Notes under the pieces: model-generated
The model's input: the letters and a program-made list of their open reading frames with translations, nothing else
Told to the model about the DNA's origin: nothing
Database searches by the model: none
Source of the DNA: an uncultured Muribaculaceae bacterium
GTDB lineage: Bacteria; Bacteroidota; Bacteroidia; Bacteroidales; Muribaculaceae
DNA: 21,939 bases
Direction: 5' to 3'
Assembly (NCBI GenBank): GCA_910584735.1
Contig: CAJUBM010000041.1
Coordinates: forward strand, 1-21,939
Translations under genes and position numbers: made by a program
Shown: positions 15,326 to 21,640 of the stretch, one piece after another
Layout: each line of letters opens with the position of its first letter
Position numbering within the stretch: the first letter of the stretch is position 1

Positions 15326-16831
15326 TTAATCTTCGTTATTTACATCATATGGCAGGCGTCCGAGTACCTTCTGTAGGTAGACATCGCACAGACGTACGTC
15401 TATCGCTGCATCGATGCGCTCGGAATTGGCCTTGAGCCAGGCGGTCTGTGCGGCCATCACGTCATCGGAGGTAACCACACCTTCACGAAATCCGAGTTGG
15501 GCCGTACGCAGGTTCTCCTCGGCCTTTGCCATGTTGGCACATGTTGTCTGGAACGTCCTTACGGCTTCCTTTGCCTTATATGAAGCCTGGCTGACCTGCA
15601 GGTCGACCATTTCGCGGGCGTCCTGCAACTGTAGTTCCATTATGGTACGGTCAGACTTGGCGGCACGGTATTTGTTATAGCTTCCGCCCCAGTGCCATAT
15701 AGGAATTTTTAGCATCACCCCCACGGAGAAGGCCCCGCTGAAGGAGCGGCTGAAACCGTTGAACATATTAGGGTTGGAAAATGAGTATGCCCCTACAAGG
15801 GCCAGATTGGGCATCATCTCCGAACGAGCCACAGCGGCCTGCTGCGCCCTGGCCTCGACCCCCAAGGCAAGCGCCTCGAGGTCGGCGCGGGAGGCATAGA
15901 CCTGCTCCATATCGTAGTGGGAGGCTATCTCGGCGGTTGTATCGGCCTGCGGCACGGTGTCTGACTCATCGGCAACCCGCATCTGAGAGTTGACCGGCAA
16001 GCCGCATACCTGGGCCAGAGCCATACGTGACAGCGAGAGGCCGTTCTCAACCTTAAGCAGGTCGACGTTTGCCTCATTGAGCTTCACATCCACGCTCAGC
16101 AGGTCGGAACGTGTGGCAACCCCCTGCTCCACCATCAGACGCACGTTGCGGTCGAGCGAGTCAAGCAGATTCACATAGCTGATGGCAAGACGGTGTTTGG
16201 CGTGAAGTGAGACCACGGTCCAATATGCCGCATCAACAGCATATATGATGTTTTGGCCCTCGTTTTCAAGCAGTTTGTCGTTCACCTTGCGGTTTATGTC
16301 GGCAAGACGGTTCATCGCCACAATCTTTCCTCCCATAAAGATAGGCTGCGTAAGTGTGACGGCCCCGAAAAATACATTGTGGATATTGTATTGCAAAGAT
16401 TCCTTAGGGAGAAGGGCAGTCTGTGTAGGTATCGGCTGGCCGTTTGGCTGAAGCACAGGCTGGCCGGTGGCAGGGTTAGTCACCACCGAGAACTCGTATT
16501 TCTGCGTCTGCAGGTTGAAATTCTGCACCGGCAGATGCTGATCCTCGCTAAGAATGGAGATTTCCTTTTGGTTATACGTGTATCCTCCGGCAAAATCCAA
16601 GGCCGGGAGATAGGCGGCAAAGGCTTCCTTTTTCTGATAACCTGCCTTCCGGACCTGTTCGGCCCGCACCATAATCTCCTTGTTGTTCTCCAGCGCCAAT
16701 GCGCGACACTCCTCCAGGGAATAGACTCCACCCGATGCAGCACTCCCGCCCTGCGGGGTATCTGCCGCCAGGGGGAGCACGGATAATGCAGGGCTGACCA
16801 GTGCCAGCAGATATTTCGCGTAGCTTCTCAT
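15326..16831 (-). CDS. TolC-family outer-membrane efflux protein
   Basis: This is the outer-membrane exit duct of the exporter. An N-terminal signal peptide (MRSYAKYLLALVSPALSVLPLAA) is followed by two OEP repeats. One starts at YSLEECRALALENNKEIMVR with the usual ALxNNxxI pattern, and the second at ASHYDMEQVYASRADLEALA. Both are long helical hairpins, ending in FREGVVTSDDVMAAQTAWLK. The length, about 501 aa, is normal for the family. The ATG at 16831 is preferred over a TTG two codons upstream. It is the first gene of the exporter operon, about 50 bases after the inferred transcription start, with a palindromic operator candidate over the promoter. Confidence 0.94.
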   Translation of the reverse strand: MRSYAKYLLALVSPALSVLPLAADTPQGGSAASGGVYSLEECRALALENNKEIMVRAEQVRKAGYQKKEAFAAYLPALDFAGGYTYNQKEISILSEDQHLPVQNFNLQTQKYEFSVVTNPATGQPVLQPNGQPIPTQTALLPKESLQYNIHNVFFGAVTLTQPIFMGGKIVAMNRLADINRKVNDKLLENEGQNIIYAVDAAYWTVVSLHAKHRLAISYVNLLDSLDRNVRLMVEQGVATRSDLLSVDVKLNEANVDLLKVENGLSLSRMALAQVCGLPVNSQMRVADESDTVPQADTTAEIASHYDMEQVYASRADLEALALGVEARAQQAAVARSEMMPNLALVGAYSFSNPNMFNGFSRSFSGAFSVGVMLKIPIWHWGGSYNKYRAAKSDRTIMELQLQDAREMVDLQVSQASYKAKEAVRTFQTTCANMAKAEENLRTAQLGFREGVVTSDDVMAAQTAWLKANSERIDAAIDVRLCDVYLQKVLGRLPYDVNNED

Positions 16832-16888
16832 AAACAAATATAAACGTGGGAAGCGCAGACAATACGCTCTCTTCTAATTTGAATAACG

Positions 16889-16929
16889 CAAAATTAATGC
16901 TTCGGTTCGGCAAAAGGAAATTTGCCGAA
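16889..16929 (-). promoter_or_regulatory. tolC operon promoter with 24-bp palindromic operator
   Basis: On the minus strand, TAATTTTG (16889-16896) is a perfect -7 box and TTTC (16917-16920), 20 bases upstream, is a near match to the -33 TTTG. The perfect palindrome TTCGGCAAA (16906-16914), AGGAAA spacer, TTTGCCGAA (16921-16929) covers the -33 region. This is the position and form expected for a dimeric repressor such as a TetR- or MarR-type regulator of an efflux operon. No regulator gene is in the window. The palindrome could also fold as a hairpin. Confidence 0.5.
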
Positions 16930-17002
16930 CTTTCTGCGAAAAGTTGCCCAAAAAGACGAATTCCCACCCTCCGGCACGGTACAGTCAACCCCGAAAAGGA
17001 AA

Positions 17003-17030
17003 GCAGGAATAGCCTCACGGCTTTTCCTGC
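17003..17030 (-). terminator. Hairpin, terminator-like on the minus strand
   Basis: GCAGGAA-t-AGCC-TCAC-GGCT-t-TTCCTGC forms 11 pairs with a single T-T mismatch and a 4-base loop. On the minus strand it is followed by the pyrimidine-rich TTTCCTTTTC, so it can end a transcript arriving from the promoter at 17463-17491. On the plus strand no T tract follows. Confidence 0.4.
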
Positions 17031-17100
17031 CCAAGATACGTAGTAATATTACCAGTCAATATATGTGTAAATAAGCAATGGATATACCTGTAAGGAAGAG

Positions 17101-17420
17101 TATCGACACCCCGGCCGCAGAAAAGGGTGCGGACGTGGAAGTGCCGTTAGCGCTCCGTCCATTCTGAGGCACCGCCAAGCGCCTGGTCCAAAGAAAGAGC
17201 TTACACTGCCCGTCCGCACCCTGAAAGGGTAGCAAGGTGCTGCAGCTCGCTTGTTCCGTTAGGACTTTCGGTAGATACTTCCCGTTGCTGCCCGTTTGTT
17301 ATGGAGAGGCGGGAAAAGCATCGTTTAAGTGGCGGTTTTAAGAATGGGGAATAAGGAGGGGAAAGCAACATGAAAAAATCGTGTGTCATGCCGGACTCTT
17401 CCGGGTATGGACGATTTAAC
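17101..17420. ncRNA. Candidate structured non-coding RNA
   Basis: No protein gene fits here, but four strong consecutive helices can be drawn. A: GGGTGCGGACG (17125-17135) with CGTCCGCACCC (17211-17221), 11 perfect pairs enclosing a 75-base arm with GTGCC/GGCAC inside. B: CTGAAAG (17221-17227) with CTTTCGG (17265-17271), enclosing AGCAAG/CTTGTT. C: TTCCCGTT (17279-17286) with GGCGGGAA (17308-17315). D: AAATCGT with ACGATTT around 17376-17416, enclosing CCGGA-CTCT-TCCGG. Helices B, C and D gain G-U pairs only when read as plus-strand RNA, which favours plus. However, the only good promoter nearby and the only terminator-like hairpin face the minus strand, so I leave the strand open. I found no hallmarks of tmRNA, RNase P RNA or the small SRP RNA. 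A 6S-like or Bacteroidales-specific RNA is possible. Confidence 0.45.
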
Positions 17421-17435
17421 ATCCGTATTATATAA
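17370..17435 (+). CDS. Possible 21-aa small ORF with Shine-Dalgarno
   Basis: AAGGAGGGG (17353-17361) lies nine bases before an ATG that opens MKKSCVMPDSSGYGRFNIRI-I and stops at 17435. Strong Shine-Dalgarno sequences are uncommon in Bacteroidota, which makes the match noticeable. The ORF overlaps helix D of the candidate RNA, so its first codons would be in structure. It could be a leader peptide or pure chance. Nothing in the peptide is recognised. Confidence 0.15.
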   Translation: MKKSCVMPDSSGYGRFNIRII

Positions 17436-17462
17436 GATAGGGATGCGTGTCATCCGATTGCA

Positions 17463-17491
17463 AAGTTAATACTCATTAATATAGCTTCAAA
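17463..17491 (-). promoter_or_regulatory. Strong minus-strand promoter candidate
   Basis: On the minus strand, TTTG, a 19-base spacer (AAGCTATATTAATGAGTAT) and TAACTTTG match the Bacteroidales -33/-7 consensus exactly. Transcription would start near 17456 and run through the structured region toward tolC. The hairpin at 17003-17030 would end it at about 450 bases. It lies between the candidate RNA and the capsid block, facing away from the latter. Confidence 0.5.
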
Positions 17492-17627
17492 ATTTTACAC
17501 CCAAATTGATGCGGGTTTGTAACACAATAAAGGATATTTTAACATTATCATTCTTAAAAACAGCAGTTTGGCATACACATAGCGCTGCTTGGAAGATTAT
17601 AGCATACTGAGGGAGGAAAACACGGCG

Positions 17628-17635
17628 TAATTTTG
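17628..17635 (+). promoter_or_regulatory. -7 box before the capsid block
   Basis: TAATTTTG fits TAnnTTTG about 60 bases before the first gene of the capsid block. No TTTG is found at the right distance upstream, so this is a weak promoter candidate. The rest of 17492-17693 is A+T-rich and shows no gene or other clear signal. Confidence 0.3.
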
Positions 17636-17693
17636 CATCACCGGACAGGCAGAATACAAACCGGACTATATATTTTATAAACTTTTGTAATCT

Positions 17694-18134
17694 ATGAAAA
17701 AGAACAAAGAAAAACAAGAAGCAATCGTTGACAATGGCGCCACACCATTGCCCGACAATGTAGCGGAAACGGCAAAACAATCGGACGGAGGTTCCTCTAT
17801 AGATTCCGACGGGCAGTCTGAAACCACAGGGAAGCAAGAGCCCGATGAATCCACGGCGGAGGAAGGAAGCGAAGCCCCGACCATGGATGTGGCCGATGCA
17901 CCTGAAGAGACCGACAAGGCTCCGGGCACTCCCGGGAAGGAGGAGTATGAAGCGCGAATAGAAGAGGCCGCCCGCCGTGCATACCTCAAAGGGAGGAATG
18001 AGGCCATCGAGGAGCTCATGAGACGGCCAGGGATGATGCAGCCTCTCGAAACCGCCGCACCTCCGACACGGCAGATGCCGGAACCCGAGATTATGATTCT
18101 CAACAACCAGCGTCCCAGCATCTGGGACAGGTAA
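17694..18134 (+). CDS. Short acidic scaffold-like protein of the capsid block
   Basis: The 146-aa protein is not recognised by sequence. It is hydrophilic. Residues 1-80 are low-complexity and acidic (Glu, Asp, Ser, Thr, Pro, Gly), probably disordered. Residues about 81-110, EEYEARIEEAARRAYLKGRN and onward, form one amphipathic helix able to make a coiled coil. The tail ends in EIMILNNQRPSIWDR. Small, acidic, helical proteins directly before a major capsid gene are often scaffolding or assembly proteins, which is the only basis for that suggestion. It starts with ATG at 17694 and stops 59 bases before the capsid gene. GC-rich codon use resembles the host core genes. Confidence 0.5.
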   Translation: MKKNKEKQEAIVDNGATPLPDNVAETAKQSDGGSSIDSDGQSETTGKQEPDESTAEEGSEAPTMDVADAPEETDKAPGTPGKEEYEARIEEAARRAYLKGRNEAIEELMRRPGMMQPLETAAPPTRQMPEPEIMILNNQRPSIWDR

Positions 18135-18139
18135 CCAAA

Positions 18140-18165
18140 TATAAGTAACTGCCCAAAATTATTTT
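18140..18165. repeat. 26-base dispersed repeat, copy 2
   Basis: This is the second copy of the repeat at 3340-3365, with CC in place of TT in the middle. It sits in the 59-base gap in front of the capsid gene, 28 bases before its start codon. Read on the minus strand it contains TAATTTTG, a -7-like box facing into the scaffold-like gene. It is one of the few A+T-rich islands in this GC-rich block. Confidence 0.5.
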
Positions 18166-18193
18166 CTAACCTTTTTAAACCTGTATCATTATT

Positions 18194-19630
18194 ATGAAAA
18201 CTGACAACAAACTATTCACCGCCGCAAAGATGCTCAAGAACCTCGCCATGTTCCGCAAATGGCTCCTTTCAAAACCCGGATGGAAAGCTCTGGCCGGACT
18301 GGGGGCGCTGGGTGTGCTATGGCTAACCGGCATGTTGGACGCCGTGATGGAGGGATTCTCGCTCTTAACCGAATCTGACGGTTTCTCATGGGCTATGGCA
18401 ATAGTCGGCGGGGTAGCCGGTGCCGGAAGCCACGTGGAGGGGGAACCACTCACCACGGCGGTAGCCGAGGAAGCAGCCCCCGGACTGCTGCGCAACGAGA
18501 TAGACTCGCGCATAGTGAAAATCCGCCCTATGTCCACTCCGCTGGACCAGATTTCGCGTTACGGGGGTGCACGTGTGTGCCGCTCGATGAAAGTTGAGTA
18601 TTACTCGGTAGACACAAAGCCTGTAAAAGCTGTTGTCACAACAGCTTTCACCGCCCCTGACGATCGTTCGGTGACGGGCGACACATCGGCCCATATCGCG
18701 GTAGACCAGCCGCGTGTGTTCCAACGTTCCACCACGGTGCTCGTGCCCTCGGTGAAATCATCGGAGGGCGACCCCCTGGTGCTCTATGTGCTTGACAGCG
18801 ACAACAACGGCGTGACGTTCCTCCCGGTGAACAACCGCAACACGAACGGCTATCTCACCGTGCCGTCAATGCCGAAAGACACAGTGCTGGTGCGTATGGG
18901 ACGTGCCGCCGCCGAACTCGACGTAACCACCCCGCAGTTCGAAGCGTTGCCACGCAAGGACCACAACCTCTGCCAGATATTCAAGGCCCAGGTAGAGCAG
19001 TCGACGTTCGTGAAAATTGCCAACAAGGAAGTAGGCTGGACTTTCTCCGACCAGGAAGAGGCGGCAATCATAGATATGCGCATGGGCATGGAGAAAAACT
19101 TCCTCATGGGACACCGAGGGCGTCTGAGCCTTCCCGAAGGGGGCGAGATTCTACTCACCGGCGGCATATGGAACCAGACGGACAACGACTACACTTACAC
19201 GGCAATTTCCTCCGAAGCCGACCTCGTAGGGCTCTGCAAGCAGGCGTTCGCCCACAATGCCGGGTCATCGCGCAAGATACTCCTTGCCGGCTCCGACCTG
19301 ATAGAGGCACTGCACAAAATAGACCATACACGCGTGATTTCATCGGAAAAGGCCGTTACGAAATGGGGCCTCGACTTCACGGAGATACATTCGAAGTTCG
19401 GCACGCTCTACGTGATGCTCTCGGAGGTGTTCGACCAGTGCGGCATGGCGTCAAACGGCATGGTGGTCGACCCGGAATATATAACGAAATACTGCCACGT
19501 GCCTTTCCGCACCGAACGCCTCGACCTGCGCGCCGCCGGGGTGCGCAACACCGATGCCATAGTGATTACCGAGGCTTCATGCCTGGTGCTGCGCTATCCG
19601 AAAACACATATGCGAATAATCAAGAAGTAA
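18194..19630 (+). CDS. Putative HK97-fold major capsid protein
   Basis: The 478-aa protein resembles major capsid proteins found in Bacteroides-type tailed phages. From about residue 96 it reads PGLLRNEIDSRIVKIRPMST, then PLDQISRYGGARVCRSMKVE and YYSVDTKPVKAVVTTAF. A long beta-rich domain follows (NEVGW/KEVGWTF, MRMGMEKNFLMGHRG), and FGTLYVMLSEVFDQCGM to VLRYPKTHMRIIKK closes the chain. The fold call comes from recalled family likeness, not a search. The first 85 residues are unusual for a capsid protein. They contain a basic amphipathic start (MLKNLAMFRKWLLSKPGWK), a hydrophobic segment at about 31-48 (KALAGLGALGVLWLTGML) and another at about 64-78 (FSWAMAIVGGVAGAG). This could be a scaffolding/delta-like domain or a membrane anchor. 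The next gene follows after 7 bases. Confidence 0.6.
   Translation: MKTDNKLFTAAKMLKNLAMFRKWLLSKPGWKALAGLGALGVLWLTGMLDAVMEGFSLLTESDGFSWAMAIVGGVAGAGSHVEGEPLTTAVAEEAAPGLLRNEIDSRIVKIRPMSTPLDQISRYGGARVCRSMKVEYYSVDTKPVKAVVTTAFTAPDDRSVTGDTSAHIAVDQPRVFQRSTTVLVPSVKSSEGDPLVLYVLDSDNNGVTFLPVNNRNTNGYLTVPSMPKDTVLVRMGRAAAELDVTTPQFEALPRKDHNLCQIFKAQVEQSTFVKIANKEVGWTFSDQEEAAIIDMRMGMEKNFLMGHRGRLSLPEGGEILLTGGIWNQTDNDYTYTAISSEADLVGLCKQAFAHNAGSSRKILLAGSDLIEALHKIDHTRVISSEKAVTKWGLDFTEIHSKFGTLYVMLSEVFDQCGMASNGMVVDPEYITKYCHVPFRTERLDLRAAGVRNTDAIVITEASCLVLRYPKTHMRIIKK
18626..18648. repeat. 23-base palindrome inside the capsid gene
   Basis: AAAGCTGTTGT and ACAACAGCTTT are perfect 11-base arms around a single C. They fall on the codons for Lys-Ala-Val-Val-Thr-Thr-Ala-Phe. 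A palindrome this long in coding sequence is unlikely by chance, but no function is known. It may be a protein-binding site, a recombination site or an mRNA hairpin. Confidence 0.6.
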
Positions 19631-19637
19631 ACAAACG

Positions 19638-20192
19638 ATGCTACGACTCACACAGGAGGAAATGATCCGGCGATGGCTGCTGCTGACGCGCCATGAGCCA
19701 CTACGGGCCGACTGCCGCGTAACGCGTTCGGACGGCATAGACCTGGAGACACTGGCCCGGACAGAGATGCGGATGTGGTATCTCGGACTGCTGGCCTCGG
19801 CGCCGGCGGAATGGCTGGAGGTCTCGGAGATGGCCGATGACGCAAGAATCGAGATTACGGCCGAAGGTACGGTGCTGGTACATATCCCCGCGAAATGTGT
19901 GCGTCCGATAAGCGTAAGTCTCTACGGCTGGGAACGTCCGGCGTCCATAGTGGCGCCGGATTCCCCCGCCGCACGGATGCAGACAAATCCTTTCAGTCGC
20001 GGCGGCATATGCCGCCCGGTGGCCGTACCCAGACCCGGAGGCAGGGAACTGGAGATTTTCTCCGCCCCGGCCCCGGCGGCTGCCCGGCTGAAAAGCCTGC
20101 GCGGCATAGCCGACAGTGGCGACGACCTGTATGTCTTCCGCGAGGACGCACTCAGCACCATCCAAGAATTTGCCAACACTCATATGCTATGA
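19638..20192 (+). CDS. Unknown 184-aa protein of the capsid block
   Basis: I do not recognise this protein. It is predicted soluble. The N-terminal half is helical and acidic/basic mixed (LTQEEMIRRWLLLTRHEPLR, LARTEMRMWYLGLLASAP). The middle shows beta-type segments (ARIEITAEGTVLVHIPAKCV, RPISVSLYGWERPASIV), and it ends with GDDLYVFREDALSTIQEFAN. It lies 7 bases after the capsid gene and overlaps the portal start by four bases (ATGA), so the three genes are translated together. Its position between capsid and portal suggests a head-completion, adaptor or decoration role, but this is by context only. Composition is GC-rich like its neighbours. Confidence 0.6.
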   Translation: MLRLTQEEMIRRWLLLTRHEPLRADCRVTRSDGIDLETLARTEMRMWYLGLLASAPAEWLEVSEMADDARIEITAEGTVLVHIPAKCVRPISVSLYGWERPASIVAPDSPAARMQTNPFSRGGICRPVAVPRPGGRELEIFSAPAPAAARLKSLRGIADSGDDLYVFREDALSTIQEFANTHML

Positions 20193-21640
20193 CTACGACG
20201 AACACACAACTGATTCTTGAAGCGGCCCACCAGGCATGGAACCGTATGGCCCCCGTAAGGGAGCGGCGGAGGCGCCACACCCGCTACACCTACGGCGACC
20301 AGTGGGGCGACCCGGTGACCCTCCGCGACGGGCGGCGTGTCTCGGAGGGTGAGCAGGTGGCGATGGCGGGGCGGCCGCCCCTTACCAACAACCTTATCAG
20401 GCGTCTGGTAAAGTCGGTGGTGGGACGTTTCCGACAGGATTACGCCAACAATCAGGCCTCCTCCCCGGGAGCGACCGCGCCTGACGGGATCCACCCTTCG
20501 ACCCGGCGCATGAACCGGCTTGACGAGCTTGACGCCCGCACGTTGGAGGAGTTCCTTATCTCGGGAATGGCCATCCACTACGTATGCGCCGAGACGCGTC
20601 CCGCAGGTACGGGAATATGGGTTGACAACGTACCGCCCGACCGTTTCTTTGTTAACGCCGTCGCCGACCCCCGGTGCAACGACATGGAGCTTACCGGACG
20701 GCTCCTTGACATGAGCATGGCGGAAATCGTGATGCGCTTCTCCCCCGGCAACCGCCGGCTCGCCTCCAGGCTGCGCCAACTCTACGCATCGCTTTCGGAC
20801 AGCAATGCCGCCACCTCGTATGCCGAACCTCATGCCCGCGAGACAGCGTTCCACCACGCCCCGGCGGGGCGTTGCAGAGTGATAGAGGTGTGGACGCTGG
20901 AGTGCCGCGAAATGCTGCGCGTACACGACCGCATGGAAGCGGTCTACTCCATTGTCCCGGCATCGGAAGAGGGCTCGCTGAGACGTCTGGCAGCGCGGCG
21001 CAAGCGCCTGGGACTGCCCGGGGTGGAGTTCTCGCCATGGATGCAGTCGGCCTGGCACGGCCGCTTCCTCGCCCCGGACGGCACACTGTTGGGCGAACGT
21101 CCGTCACCTTTCCCTGACGGGGCGTGTCCGTTGGCGGTGAAGATGTATCCGATGATTGACGGCGAGGTACACTCCTTAGTTGAGGACGTCATAGACCAGC
21201 AGCGTTACGTGAACCGTCTGATAACCACCATGGACCATATGATGGGGACAGCGGCAAAAGGTGTGCTGCTCTTCCCGGTGCAGAGCAAGGTGGAGGGAAT
21301 GAGATGGGAGGATGTGGCCCGCATGTGGGCCGATCCGGGAGGGGTAATCCCCTATCGTCCTTCCGGCAACGCACTCCCGCAGCAGGTTGTCACACCGATG
21401 GCCGATATAGGAGCCCGCGACCTGCTCCAGACTCAGATAAAGCTGTTCGAGGATGTGTCGGGCGTAGGGCAGGCGCTGATGGGGAAGTCGGTAAGCGCTG
21501 CCGTGGGGGTGGAACGCTACGAGAGCGAGGTTCGCAACGCCGCCGCCTCTATCTCTGACCTTATGGAGACCTACCGCGATTTTCTATCCACCCGCAACAA
21601 TCTAATTGTCGGACTGTCAAACGCTTGCTCAGAATGTTAA
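20189..21640 (+). CDS. P22-like phage portal protein
   Basis: Portal proteins form the 12-fold ring at one capsid vertex through which DNA passes. The 483-aa product shows the P22-type layout. The N-terminal RYTYGDQWGDPVTL (about 34-46) is followed by GRPPLTNNLIRRLVKSVVGR. A wing region carries GIWVDNVPPDRFFVNAVADP. Then come GRCRVIEVWTLECREML, SLVEDVIDQQRYVNRLITTM near residue 335, and a helical stem ending in AAVGVERYESEVRNAAASIS plus a final helix. The start is the ATG at 20189, overlapping the previous stop as ATGA. The frame is open further upstream to 19895, but that part is a shadow of the preceding gene. It is short compared with the roughly 700 aa of P22 portal, and the terminal LSNACSEC looks abrupt. 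The portal lies after the capsid gene, the reverse of the usual phage order. Confidence 0.7.
   Translation: MTTTNTQLILEAAHQAWNRMAPVRERRRRHTRYTYGDQWGDPVTLRDGRRVSEGEQVAMAGRPPLTNNLIRRLVKSVVGRFRQDYANNQASSPGATAPDGIHPSTRRMNRLDELDARTLEEFLISGMAIHYVCAETRPAGTGIWVDNVPPDRFFVNAVADPRCNDMELTGRLLDMSMAEIVMRFSPGNRRLASRLRQLYASLSDSNAATSYAEPHARETAFHHAPAGRCRVIEVWTLECREMLRVHDRMEAVYSIVPASEEGSLRRLAARRKRLGLPGVEFSPWMQSAWHGRFLAPDGTLLGERPSPFPDGACPLAVKMYPMIDGEVHSLVEDVIDQQRYVNRLITTMDHMMGTAAKGVLLFPVQSKVEGMRWEDVARMWADPGGVIPYRPSGNALPQQVVTPMADIGARDLLQTQIKLFEDVSGVGQALMGKSVSAAVGVERYESEVRNAAASISDLMETYRDFLSTRNNLIVGLSNACSEC

Noticed and set aside
17101..17420. Possible tmRNA, RNase P RNA or small SRP RNA
   Set aside because: I looked on both strands for the tmRNA tRNA-like ends, the GAGGAAAGTCC and ACAGAA boxes of RNase P RNA, and the GGAAGGA-AGCA apical loop of SRP RNA. 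None is present in proper form, so only a generic candidate RNA is called.
17201..17422. 73-codon minus-strand ORF in the structured region
   Set aside because: Its peptide has no recognisable features, and it overlaps strong RNA-like helices A-D; chance is the better explanation.
19895..20188. Upstream extension of the portal frame
   Set aside because: The extra 98 codons overlap the 184-aa gene and are Arg/Ser/Gly-rich shadow sequence; the ATG at 20189 overlaps the preceding stop as expected.
20180..21058. 292-codon minus-strand frame opposite the portal gene
   Set aside because: It is a GC-rich shadow of the portal gene, which has family motifs and an ATGA-coupled start.
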